From Dehalococcoidia bacterium (GTDB lineage Bacteria; Chloroflexota; Dehalococcoidia; Dehalococcoidales; UBA3254): a DNA stretch of 38,698 bases. The translations under genes and the position numbers were made by a program. The DNA lies in assembly GCA_025361145.1 (NCBI GenBank), contig JANYAV010000015.1:1-38698 (forward strand), given 5' to 3'. Each line of letters starts with the position of its first letter. Position 1 is the first letter of the stretch. The notes under the pieces are model-generated. The model saw only the letters and a program-made list of their open reading frames with translations. It made no database searches and had not been told where the DNA came from. Positions 6,986 through 14,258 of the stretch are shown here, piece by piece.

Positions 6986-7678
6986 CTACAGAATATATTT
7001 CTCTAGTTTCATGATATTCTTGATGTTGATATTTGCGCCCTCAAACTCAATAATTCCCGCATCGCGCATTAAACCCATCTCTCTGGATAAAGACGGGCGT
7101 GGTATATTTAGGTAGTCGGCTAACTCATGTCTTTTCATCGGGATAGTCAGCTTATTTTGGTTTTTCTGACGAAATATATCTAGCAAATAGCAGCTTATTT
7201 TGCCCCGTATATTTTTGGCTGACATCAGTTCAATCTTTTTACTTAACAGGATGTTTCTTTTAGATAAAATTTGAAGCAGGTTAGTAATAAGGGTATTGTG
7301 GGAAGCGCAAGTATTCGCGCAAATGCCTGTAATTTTATCTTTTGGCAAGAAAAGCAAAGTACAATCCTCTTGAGCTATCACAGTCACGGGCCACACCTTG
7401 CTATTGGAAAAAGCCACTGTTTCCCCAAAGATATCTCCTACATCAAAAATACCCATAATGATGCGGTTGCCCGAATATGTCTCTTTAGTCAGAGAGACTT
7501 TTCCACTGGCGATGATTCCTATACCCTGAAATTGTCGACCGGCAGCGAAGATAATTTCCCTCTGCTTAAAAGTTTTTATAGCTGGTCTCAGGCAATCCAG
7601 CATAATGTTGAGAGAATCTTCGCCGATACCGCTGAATAAAGCGGAGGAATTTAGAGTCTTAATCCATTCATGGTACAT
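6986..7678 (-). CDS. Crp/Fnr-family transcription regulator, HcpR-like
   Basis: The 230-residue protein has an N-terminal cyclic-nucleotide-binding-like beta-barrel (ASGKVSLTKETYSGNRIIMG, FDVGDIFGETVAF), a long dimerisation helix and a C-terminal winged helix (MKRHELADYLNIPRPSLSREM, recognition helix about residues 190-202). There is no N-terminal Fnr-type Cys cluster. It is divergent from hcp and shares with it a perfect palindrome, as expected of HcpR, the regulator of hybrid-cluster-protein genes in anaerobes. The start is set at ATG 7676-7678 with AGGTGA upstream, not the GTG nine bases earlier. It probably senses NO or nitrosative stress and activates hcp; both are inference from context. 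Confidence 0.85.
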   Translation of the reverse strand: MYHEWIKTLNSSALFSGIGEDSLNIMLDCLRPAIKTFKQREIIFAAGRQFQGIGIIASGKVSLTKETYSGNRIIMGIFDVGDIFGETVAFSNSKVWPVTVIAQEDCTLLFLPKDKITGICANTCASHNTLITNLLQILSKRNILLSKKIELMSAKNIRGKISCYLLDIFRQKNQNKLTIPMKRHELADYLNIPRPSLSREMGLMRDAGIIEFEGANINIKNIMKLEKYIL

Positions 7679-7693
7679 CAAAATCACCTAATA

Positions 7694-7709
7694 GGTAACA
7701 TATGTTACC
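7694..7709. promoter_or_regulatory. 16-bp perfect palindrome, probable HcpR-type operator for hcp and the regulator gene
   Basis: GGTAACATATGTTACC is a perfect palindrome in the 113-bp gap between the divergent crp-family and hcp genes. It has the dyad form (half-sites GTAAC/GTTAC with 4-bp spacer) expected of a Crp/Fnr-family site. Its centre (7701.5) lies 41.5 bp before a start point predicted from TATCAT (7731-7736), which is the spacing of a class II activator site on the hcp side. On the other side it lies only 16 bp from the regulator start codon, which would suit autorepression. Confidence 0.75.
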
Positions 7710-7791
7710 GCTATTTAATTATTATTGTATTATCATAAATAGGTTGGCGCAAGTTAGATCTTAATAAATAAAATATTCAAAGGAGATGAAA

Positions 7792-9354
7792 ATGACTGAT
7801 ATGTTTTGTTTTCAGTGTGAACAGACCGCAGGTGGTACGGGCTGCACCAAAGTCGGTGTTTGTAGTAAAAAACCGGAATTAGCTCATGAGCAAGACAAGC
7901 TAATCTCCTCCCTGATCAGCCTTGCCCGCGCCTCTGAAGGCAAATCAGTGGATAAGAGCACGGATGAATTAGTCATGCAATCTCTCTTCGTAACAATCAC
8001 CAATGTAGACTTTGATCCCCTGCGAATTGCCGAATATATAAATAAAGTGGAAGTTGCAAAGCAAAAATTGGGAGGGGCAGAAAATTTTGATCCTGATGCC
8101 CTCTTTCATGGTGATGCCGATATCGTTTCTCTCCGCTCGACACTGATTTTCGGTCTTGAAGGTATGGCGGCATACGCGCTGCATGCTCTCGTCTTGGGCA
8201 AAGATAACCCTGAGGTCACCGGTTGGTTCTATAAAGGCTTAAAAGCCGCTGGAGAAGACCATAGCATCGATGAGTGGCTATCACTCATAATGGAATTTGG
8301 CCAGGTGAACCTGAAATGCATGGCCCTGCTTGACCAGGCCAATACCTCCACCTTTGGTCATCCTGTACCTACCAGAGTCAGTCTGAAAGTAGAAAAAGGC
8401 CCTTTCATCGTCGTTACCGGTCATGACCTGAAAGATTTGAAACAATTGCTCGAACAAACCAGGGGTATGGGTATTAATATCTACACCCACGGTGAAATGC
8501 TGCCGGCTCATGCTTATCCCGAATTGAAGAAATATCCTCATCTCAAAGCTAATTATGGAACAGCCTGGCAAAACCAGCAGAAGGAATTTAACAATCTTCC
8601 GGCACCGGTTCTGTTCACTACCAATTGCATTATGCTGCCGCGACCTTCATATATCGAAAATATCTTTACCACATCGGTTGTGGGTTACCCGGGCGTCAAG
8701 CATATTCCTGAAAAGAACAGAGAGAAGGATTTTTCCAGTGTAATTAAAAAAGCTCTAGAGCTGGGTGGTTGGCCTGAAGATAAACAATTCACAGGTATTA
8801 ACGGTGGGACCGAACTGACAACAGGCTTTGCCCGCAATACTGTTATGGGCGTGGCGGACAAAGTCATATCTGCTGTAAAGTCTGGTGCTATCAAACATTT
8901 CTTCCTGGTGGGCGGTTGCGATGGCGCAAAACCCGGACGCAACTATTATACCGAGTTTGTGAAAAACACACCTGCTGATACCGTAGTTATTACATTGGCC
9001 TGCGGCAAATACCGCTTCAACGACCTTAATATCGGCGAGATCGGAGGGTTACCGCGGCTGATGGATATGGGGCAATGCAATGATGCCTACTCGGCGATTC
9101 AGGTGGCTGTTGCCCTAGCCGCAGCGTTGGAGTGTGGAATCAATGAACTACCGTTAACTATGGTACTTTCTTGGTATGAACAAAAAGCTGTGTGTATACT
9201 ACTAACTTTGCTATCACTTGGCATCAAGAATATCTATCTCGGTCCGTCATTGCCGGCCTTTATATCTCCCAATGTGCTTAAAGTTCTGGTAGAGAAATTT
9301 AATATCCATCCGATATCAACCCCGGAAGCTGATCTGCGCGTAATAATGGGTTAA
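7792..9354 (+). CDS. hcp: Hydroxylamine reductase / hybrid-cluster protein
   Basis: The 520-residue protein has the N-terminal Fe-S motif C6-x2-C9-x8-C18-x5-C24, the form found in anaerobes ([4Fe-4S] type), and not the longer spacing of the E. coli type. All ligands of the hybrid 4Fe-2S-2O cluster can be seen: His in VTGHDLKDL, Glu in YTHGEMLPAH, and Cys in TTNC, VGGCDGAK, LACGKYRF and MGQCNDAYSA, then the Glu and Lys of SWYEQKAV. The enzyme reduces NO to N2O (its likely physiological role) and hydroxylamine to ammonia, in the cytoplasm. ATG 7792 is chosen over the ATG at 7786 because AGGAG ends at 7785. It is followed by cupin and hemerythrin genes. It is regulated from the palindrome at 7694-7709. 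Confidence 0.97.
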   Translation: MTDMFCFQCEQTAGGTGCTKVGVCSKKPELAHEQDKLISSLISLARASEGKSVDKSTDELVMQSLFVTITNVDFDPLRIAEYINKVEVAKQKLGGAENFDPDALFHGDADIVSLRSTLIFGLEGMAAYALHALVLGKDNPEVTGWFYKGLKAAGEDHSIDEWLSLIMEFGQVNLKCMALLDQANTSTFGHPVPTRVSLKVEKGPFIVVTGHDLKDLKQLLEQTRGMGINIYTHGEMLPAHAYPELKKYPHLKANYGTAWQNQQKEFNNLPAPVLFTTNCIMLPRPSYIENIFTTSVVGYPGVKHIPEKNREKDFSSVIKKALELGGWPEDKQFTGINGGTELTTGFARNTVMGVADKVISAVKSGAIKHFFLVGGCDGAKPGRNYYTEFVKNTPADTVVITLACGKYRFNDLNIGEIGGLPRLMDMGQCNDAYSAIQVAVALAAALECGINELPLTMVLSWYEQKAVCILLTLLSLGIKNIYLGPSLPAFISPNVLKVLVEKFNIHPISTPEADLRVIMG

Positions 9355-9403
9355 TTAGACCTTTTTATGACAAACTAAGAAAATATAACCTAGGGAGTGA
9401 AGT

Positions 9404-9745
9404 ATGGGAACCAAAAATATTATGGACACAACCTTATACTCAAAAGTTATCAATATGGCCTCCCTGGTAGATTACCAGATTGGAGCCGTGGTCAGCCGGA
9501 CAATCATCCAACGCAACACCAGTACAGTAACCCTCTTCGCCTTTGACAATAGCCAGGGACTAAGTGAGCATACGGCACCTTTTGACGCTTTAGTCCAAAT
9601 TGTAGATGGGGTAGCTGAAGTAACTCTTTCAGGTAAAATCCATGTTCTTAAAGCAGGTGACATGATCATCATGCCGGCTAACGAGCCTCATGCTTTAAAA
9701 GCAATATCGGCTTTTAAAATGTTGCTTACTATGATAAGGTCTTAA
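9404..9745 (+). CDS. Small single-domain cupin protein
   Basis: The 113-residue protein is one cupin barrel. The first motif is GLSEHTAPFDALVQIVDG, where only one His remains of the usual HxH and the usual Glu is Ala. The second motif, AGDMIIMPANEPHAL, keeps its His. It resembles the SEHTAPFDA group of small cupins common in anaerobes; their function is not known to me. Metal binding would be by two His at most, so a ligand-binding role is as likely as catalysis. GGGAG precedes the ATG, and the gene lies 49 bp after hcp, so it is probably co-transcribed with it. Confidence 0.85.
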   Translation: MGTKNIMDTTLYSKVINMASLVDYQIGAVVSRTIIQRNTSTVTLFAFDNSQGLSEHTAPFDALVQIVDGVAEVTLSGKIHVLKAGDMIIMPANEPHALKAISAFKMLLTMIRS

Positions 9746-9754
9746 AAATAAAAT

Positions 9755-9860
9755 ATTGATTAAATCAATCAAACACTTTGACCCAGACAGTATGATTAAA
9801 AAACGATATGACAATCAAACGTTTCACTAATTAACGGTTGACCAACCAACAAGTTGACCC
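9755..9860. repeat. Small inverted and direct repeats in the gap before the hemerythrin gene
   Basis: The 159-bp gap 9746-9904 holds ATTGAT-TAA-ATCAAT (9755-9769), a dyad like an Fnr/Crp half-site pair but with a 3-bp instead of 4-bp spacer. It also holds GGTTG-AC-CAACC (from about 9835) and two TTGACCC copies (9778 and 9854) whose 18-bp surroundings agree at 14 positions. These may be operator and promoter elements for the hemerythrin gene; the second TTGACC could be a -35 box but no good -10 box follows. Confidence 0.35.
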
Positions 9861-9904
9861 AAATAGTGTGGCCAATAATTTTCAAATGAATTGAGGAGGA
9901 GATT

Positions 9905-10480
9905 ATGAAACCAATCGGCCAGCTGATGATAGAACATAGACTTATCGAGAAAATGGTCTATCTGTTAGACCGGCAATTGAAACGCATGGAGGAAACTCAG
10001 AACGCGGATATCGCTTTTCTGAAGGTTGCTGCCGATTTCTTCCGAACATATGCCGACAAAACCCATCATGGGAAAGAAGAGGATATCTTGTTCAGGGAAC
10101 TGGCCAAGAAACAGCTTTCCCAGATTGACAAGCAAATGATGGACGAATTAACACAGGAGCATATTATTGCGCGGGGGATGGTGGCTCGCTTAATCAAGGC
10201 TAGAGAGAACTACACGCAAGGCAATTTGGATAACCTGCATGAAATTATGGTGAGCATAAAAGAATTAGTGGCCTTCTATCCGGTACATATCATGAAGGAG
10301 GATAAAAGATTCTTTTACCCATCTCTTGAATATTTTAATGAACAAGAACAAGCTGATATGCTGCAAGAGTTCTGGGAATTTGATAGAAAATTGATTCACG
10401 ATAAATATAAGAAAATTGTTGATGAAATAGAGAAATCCGGGCTGTTTTGCGCTTCTAATCCATTCACATGGGAATTTTAG
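9905..10480 (+). CDS. Hemerythrin-like (HHE domain) di-iron protein
   Basis: The 191-residue helical protein shows the di-iron ligand pattern of HHE domains: H11 in IEHRL, H54/H55 and E58 in HHGKEED, H86 in QEHIIARG, and H128 and E132 in YPVHIMKEDKRFFYP. Such proteins bind O2 or NO; some (RIC/YtfE) repair Fe-S clusters damaged by NO. The N-terminal ScdA domain of true RIC proteins is absent. Placed after hcp and the cupin gene on the same strand, it probably serves as an NO- or O2-binding partner in the stress response. A very strong GAGGAGGAG ribosome site precedes the ATG, and a terminator follows. Confidence 0.9.
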   Translation: MKPIGQLMIEHRLIEKMVYLLDRQLKRMEETQNADIAFLKVAADFFRTYADKTHHGKEEDILFRELAKKQLSQIDKQMMDELTQEHIIARGMVARLIKARENYTQGNLDNLHEIMVSIKELVAFYPVHIMKEDKRFFYPSLEYFNEQEQADMLQEFWEFDRKLIHDKYKKIVDEIEKSGLFCASNPFTWEF

Positions 10481-10522
10481 GCACAAGCCATAACTGAAAT
10501 TGTACAAACATCCCAAAGACAA

Positions 10523-10557
10523 TAAAAGAGGATGGTGTTAAAAACCATCCTCTTTTA
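10523..10557. terminator. Bidirectional terminator between hemerythrin and lexA genes
   Basis: TAAAAGAGGATGGT (10523-10536) and ACCATCCTCTTTTA (10544-10557) are perfect 14-bp complements with a 7-nt loop. The A/T-rich base of the stem gives a T run on either strand, fitting the two converging genes. Confidence 0.92.
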
Positions 10558-10580
10558 CTTTATTTACTATCTATTTACAA

Positions 10581-11222
10581 CTAATTAAATTGGCGGATAA
10601 CAGCGACCAGGATGCCCTGGATTTCGACGTTGTCAGGGTCAGCGTAAATGGGCTTCATCTGGCTGTTGGCCGGCTGCAGGCGGATTTTATCAGGAAAGAT
10701 GAAAACCTTTTTCAGGGTAGCGCGCTTCTCGCTCTTCAACCAGACCGCGGCCATCTGGCCGTTTTCTACCGTGCTGGCAGCCTGCATTAAAACTATATCG
10801 CCGTCGTTGATCAGCGCGTCAATCATCGACAGCCCTTTGATCTTAAGGGCATAAATGTTGTCTTTGCCGCGCAAGAGCTGAGTGGGAACTTCTATCGTAT
10901 CGGCTGAGGCCGCGGCATTCCAACTTTCTTCTGAAGGCACCGGTATAGGCTGACCGGCTGCGATGGTCCCGAGGAGAGGAACGGCTGATCTATTAGCTTT
11001 AACGGCTATCTCGCCCAGCAATTCAATACCCCGGGAGACATCACGGTGACGTTTCAAGTAGCCTTCTCTTTCCAATATGGCGAGGTTGTAGTCAGCAACT
11101 GAGGTTGAACTAATGCCGCAACCGTGAACTATATCCCTCACCGTTGGGGGAAAAGCCTGTTTCTCTAGAAAATGGCGGATAAAATTCAGAATCTTTTGCT
11201 GCCTGGCAGATAATGACTTCAT
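10581..11222 (-). CDS. lexA: LexA SOS-response repressor
   Basis: The 213-residue protein has an N-terminal winged helix (SLSARQQKILNFIRHFLEKQ to about residue 65), the self-cleavage bond A89-G90 in GTIAAGQPIPV, the catalytic Ser S132 in IKGLSMIDALI and Lys K171 in RATLKKVF. It represses DNA-damage genes until RecA-stimulated autocleavage. ATG 11220-11222 is chosen (GAGGAG 5 nt upstream); an upstream TTG would add six residues with no ribosome site. A LexA-box palindrome 43 bp upstream indicates autoregulation. It is transcribed alone; the other window genes have no visible LexA box. Confidence 0.96.
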   Translation of the reverse strand: MKSLSARQQKILNFIRHFLEKQAFPPTVRDIVHGCGISSTSVADYNLAILEREGYLKRHRDVSRGIELLGEIAVKANRSAVPLLGTIAAGQPIPVPSEESWNAAASADTIEVPTQLLRGKDNIYALKIKGLSMIDALINDGDIVLMQAASTVENGQMAAVWLKSEKRATLKKVFIFPDKIRLQPANSQMKPIYADPDNVEIQGILVAVIRQFN

Positions 11223-11264
11223 TTTACTCCTCAGCAACAATCGGTCAACTATTCATTAAGCATA

Positions 11265-11278
11265 AGAACCCCTGTTCT
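11265..11278. promoter_or_regulatory. LexA box (SOS operator) of lexA
   Basis: AGAACCCCTGTTCT has the perfect dyad GAAC-N4-GTTC, the form known for LexA (DinR) of Bacillus and other Gram-positive-type repressors. It lies 43-56 bp before the lexA start codon. I found no second GAAC-N4-GTTC in a promoter region of this window. Confidence 0.85.
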
Positions 11279-11427
11279 GATTAAAAAGCTTACAGTATAT
11301 GAAAGAAGGATGTCAAGGAGAAGGGCTGAAAAGTCAAAGTAATTGGGAGGAAATAGTATTCAAAAAGATCACCTGAAGAGTAAAGGTTAAAACCGGGTAT
11401 TGAAAGGAGACGAGATAATCGCAGAAA

Positions 11428-11456
11428 ACCCGGAGGCGGATAACCGCACTCCGGGT
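11428..11456 (-). terminator. Terminator after rpsT
   Basis: ACCCGGAG (11428-11435) pairs with CTCCGGGT (11449-11456), and inside this GCGG pairs with CCGC around ATAA with one bulged A. On the minus strand it is followed by TTTTCT. It separates rpsT from the lexA promoter. Confidence 0.8.
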
Positions 11457-11487
11457 AAATATCAAAATAAGCTGAAAACCGAAGAGG

Positions 11488-11802
11488 CTATTTCTTGGTA
11501 GCTTTAGTAGTCTTTACGGCTTTAGCAGGTTTGACAGCTTTGGTGGCAGCGTTGAGTTTTTTCATTAATCTGGACTTGCGGCGGGCAGCGTTGTTGGGAT
11601 GGACCTTACCACGCTCTGCTTCTTTATCCAGAGATCTGATCGCAATCTTGACTTCAGCCTGGGCAAGCTCCATATTACCGGCGGCGATAACACCTTCGGC
11701 CTTGGTAACCTGGGTCTTGGTGGCTTTAAGAATGGACTGATTGCGCTTCGCCCGTCTCTCGGCCGTTCGCATCTCTTTTTCTGCGGTTTTGGTAGTAGGC
11801 AA
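11488..11802 (-). CDS. rpsT: Ribosomal protein S20
   Basis: The 104-residue basic protein has the S20 pattern: a run of Lys/Arg in the N-terminal helix (ERRAKRNQSILKATKTQVTK), AIRSLDKEAERGKVHPNNAARRKSRL in the middle, and NNAARRKSRLMKKLN near the 16S rRNA contact. A C-terminal Lys/Ala/Thr-rich tail (about residues 88-104) extends beyond the usual 85-90 residues. It binds 16S rRNA early in 30S assembly. The start is TTG at 11800-11802; a perfect AGGAGG lies 5 nt upstream. S20 often has a non-ATG start, which in E. coli takes part in its autoregulation. Confidence 0.95.
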   Translation of the reverse strand: MPTTKTAEKEMRTAERRAKRNQSILKATKTQVTKAEGVIAAGNMELAQAEVKIAIRSLDKEAERGKVHPNNAARRKSRLMKKLNAATKAVKPAKAVKTTKATKK

Positions 11803-11917
11803 ATGAACCTCCTGAAATATGTTACTTATGTTATCCTATCGTTTTTTCAAGTTTTTAGCAAATTTTAGACTGTCACGAACAGCGGTCAAGGGTAAGGGGA
11901 AAAACGGTACTAGCAGG

Positions 11918-14086
11918 TCAGGCAACAGGATTAGGCTTGATTATGGCTTCGTCTCCCACACGGCTGACACCGATTACACCGCGCACACCTTCAACTTTTT
12001 CCATAATGCGGGAGAGTTGAGATAGCCCAGAGGTCTCCAGATTCAGCATGGTAAGGGTAGTATGATCATTACGGTTGTTAAAGCTGACAGAGGTGATGTT
12101 GACCTTCTCTTCTGCCACCACTGAGGTAATGTCCCGCACCAGCCCCACCCTGTCCCAGGCTTCTACCTGAACTTTGGCCGCGAAGACCGCTTCAGCATTG
12201 CCCCATTCAACCTCGATCAAACGCTCCTTTTCCCTTTCGTGAATGACATTCGGGCAATCAGTTTTATGGACGGTAACACCACGGGCACGAGTGATATAGC
12301 CAATGATAGCGTCTCCGGACACTGGATGGCAACACTCACCCAGACGGGTCAGCATATCTCCCACACCCAGTACTTTGATAGTGGATGGAGCAGTTTTGGT
12401 CTGGGGAACTTGAGAAACAATTTTGCCAACATCAGATTGGGCCACCATTCTCATAACTACAGTATGAGCACTGAGGCCACCATAACCGATTGCGGCCAGA
12501 AAATCATCGGTGGTTTCATATTTAAACAGTTTGGCTAGACCCTCACGGTCCTGCACCTTGATTCCCAAACGCTTTAATTCTTTGTCTAGCAGCTCACGAC
12601 CGCGGTCGGCGTTCTCCTGGTAATTCTGTTTCTTAAACCACTGGCGGATTTTTTCACGAGCGCCGGAGGTATTAACATAACCCAGATTGCGCCTCAGCCA
12701 GTCCTGGCTGGGGCCTTTGCCCGACTTAACGGTCATGATCTCGACAATATCGCCATTATTCAGGCGGTAGTTGAGGGGCATGAGTTTGCCGTTGATCTTG
12801 GCACCGACGCAGTGATGCCCCAGTTCAGTATGTACGCGGTAAGCAAAATCAAGGGGAGTGGCCCCGCGGGGAAGATCTTTAATCTCACCTTTGGGAGTAT
12901 AGACAAAAACCTGGTCATTAAAGATGTCAGTCTTAACGGATTCCATGAATTCTTCAGCTCCGCTGAATTCACGGTGCCAATCGATCAACTGCCTCAACCA
13001 GGAAATTCTTTCCTCAAAGCGGATGTCTTCTTTAGCCCCTTCCTTATAACGCCAATGAGCGGCAATACCGTATTCTGAGAAATTATGCATCTCGACCGTA
13101 CGAATCTGCAATTCAAGAGGAGTCGTGCCGTTAAACATAACGGTAGTATGTAGAGACTGATAACCATTGGGTTTGGGATTAGCGATATAATCATCGAACT
13201 CATCGGGCATAGGATGCCACAGGGTATGAATAATACCCAACGCATTATAACAATCGGTCACGGTATCAACCAGGATGCGGACGGCCAATAAGTCATGAAT
13301 ATCATCGAACTGCTTGCCCACGGATTCATATTTGCCCATTTTCTGATAAATACTGTAAATATGCTTGGGCCTGCCGTAAATATCGGCCTTTAAGCCAGTT
13401 TTAGCGAAGTCTTCCTTGAGTGTCTTTACAACCTGGGTAATAAAGTCTTCGCGTTCAATTCTGCGGCGGGCGAGCAATTTGGCGATTTGTTTATATTTTT
13501 CCGGTTCCAGGTAGCGGAAAGAGAGGTCTTCAAGTTGCCATTTAATTTCCCCGATACCCAGGCGGTGGGCCAGCGGAGCGTAAATTTCCAAGGTTTCCTG
13601 AGCAATGCTTTGTTGTTTTTGGGGCGGCATGACGTCGAGGGTCTGCATGTTATGCAGACGGTCGGCCAACTTGATGAAAACTACCCTGATATCTTCCGCC
13701 ATAGCCACCAGCATTTTGCGCAGGTTTTTAGCTTGAGACTCGCGGCGAGCAATATCTTCACCAGCCCAGGCGATCTTGCCCAGACGGGTAACCCCATCCA
13801 CCAGGCGGGCTACCTCTGCCCCGAAGCGGGTTTCGATGTCAATAATGGCTACACCGCAATTCTCGCTAACATCATGCAACAGGGCAGCAGAGATCGAAGC
13901 AGCATCCAGATGCAGTTCGGCCAAAGTTAAGGCAATTTGCAGAGGATGTTCGATGTAGTCTTCACCCGAAAGGCGTTTTTGTCCCTGGTGGGAATCCCGT
14001 GAAAACTCATAGGCCTCCTGGATAAGTTTGACCTTGTCCGGAGGCAGATATAGTTTAACTTTTTCTAGAACGTTCTCGATGCTCAT
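11918..14086 (-). CDS. relA: RelA/SpoT-family (p)ppGpp synthetase, with altered hydrolase motif
   Basis: The 722-residue protein has all long-RSH domains. HD hydrolase: H47 in YIEHPLQIA, H71-D72 in LLHDVSEN, D142 in KLADRLHNM. Synthetase: GRPKHIYSIYQKM, DDIHDLLAVRIL, NPKPNGYQSLHTT, ELQIRT. TGS domain: VFVYTPKGEIKDLPRGAT. Zinc-finger-like region: ECCHPVSGD and HKTDCPN. C-terminal ACT domain. Metal ligands of the HD domain are present, but the catalytic pair usually HDxxED reads HDVSEN (N76). In the synthetase, residues 296-299 are EFDD, the EXDD form of synthetase-only RelA, not the RXKD of bifunctional Rel. It makes ppGpp on stalled ribosomes; whether it also degrades it is uncertain. The ATG has only a weak AAAGAT ribosome site. 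It is divergent from hisS. Confidence 0.95.
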   Translation of the reverse strand: MSIENVLEKVKLYLPPDKVKLIQEAYEFSRDSHQGQKRLSGEDYIEHPLQIALTLAELHLDAASISAALLHDVSENCGVAIIDIETRFGAEVARLVDGVTRLGKIAWAGEDIARRESQAKNLRKMLVAMAEDIRVVFIKLADRLHNMQTLDVMPPQKQQSIAQETLEIYAPLAHRLGIGEIKWQLEDLSFRYLEPEKYKQIAKLLARRRIEREDFITQVVKTLKEDFAKTGLKADIYGRPKHIYSIYQKMGKYESVGKQFDDIHDLLAVRILVDTVTDCYNALGIIHTLWHPMPDEFDDYIANPKPNGYQSLHTTVMFNGTTPLELQIRTVEMHNFSEYGIAAHWRYKEGAKEDIRFEERISWLRQLIDWHREFSGAEEFMESVKTDIFNDQVFVYTPKGEIKDLPRGATPLDFAYRVHTELGHHCVGAKINGKLMPLNYRLNNGDIVEIMTVKSGKGPSQDWLRRNLGYVNTSGAREKIRQWFKKQNYQENADRGRELLDKELKRLGIKVQDREGLAKLFKYETTDDFLAAIGYGGLSAHTVVMRMVAQSDVGKIVSQVPQTKTAPSTIKVLGVGDMLTRLGECCHPVSGDAIIGYITRARGVTVHKTDCPNVIHEREKERLIEVEWGNAEAVFAAKVQVEAWDRVGLVRDITSVVAEEKVNITSVSFNNRNDHTTLTMLNLETSGLSQLSRIMEKVEGVRGVIGVSRVGDEAIIKPNPVA

Positions 14087-14258
14087 ATCTTTAAACGATT
14101 TAAAAGTTGCTAGTGGCAGGTTTTCAAATGGGGTAAAGGACGCCCCTCTTGTGATTTTAACTTAACAAATTCCTACTTACTTATCAGTATAATCCAATTG
14201 CGATTATGAGTAAAAACTGCTATTCTAATCTCGTAAAGAGACTCAGAGGAGTGTGACT

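Noticed and set aside
13487-13930. 147-residue open frame on the plus strand
   Set aside because: It lies antisense within relA and is a shadow of that gene's codon pattern.
14067-14076. AGAACGTTCT palindrome at the start of relA as a LexA box
   Set aside because: It has no 4-bp spacer between GAAC and GTTC and lies in coding sequence.
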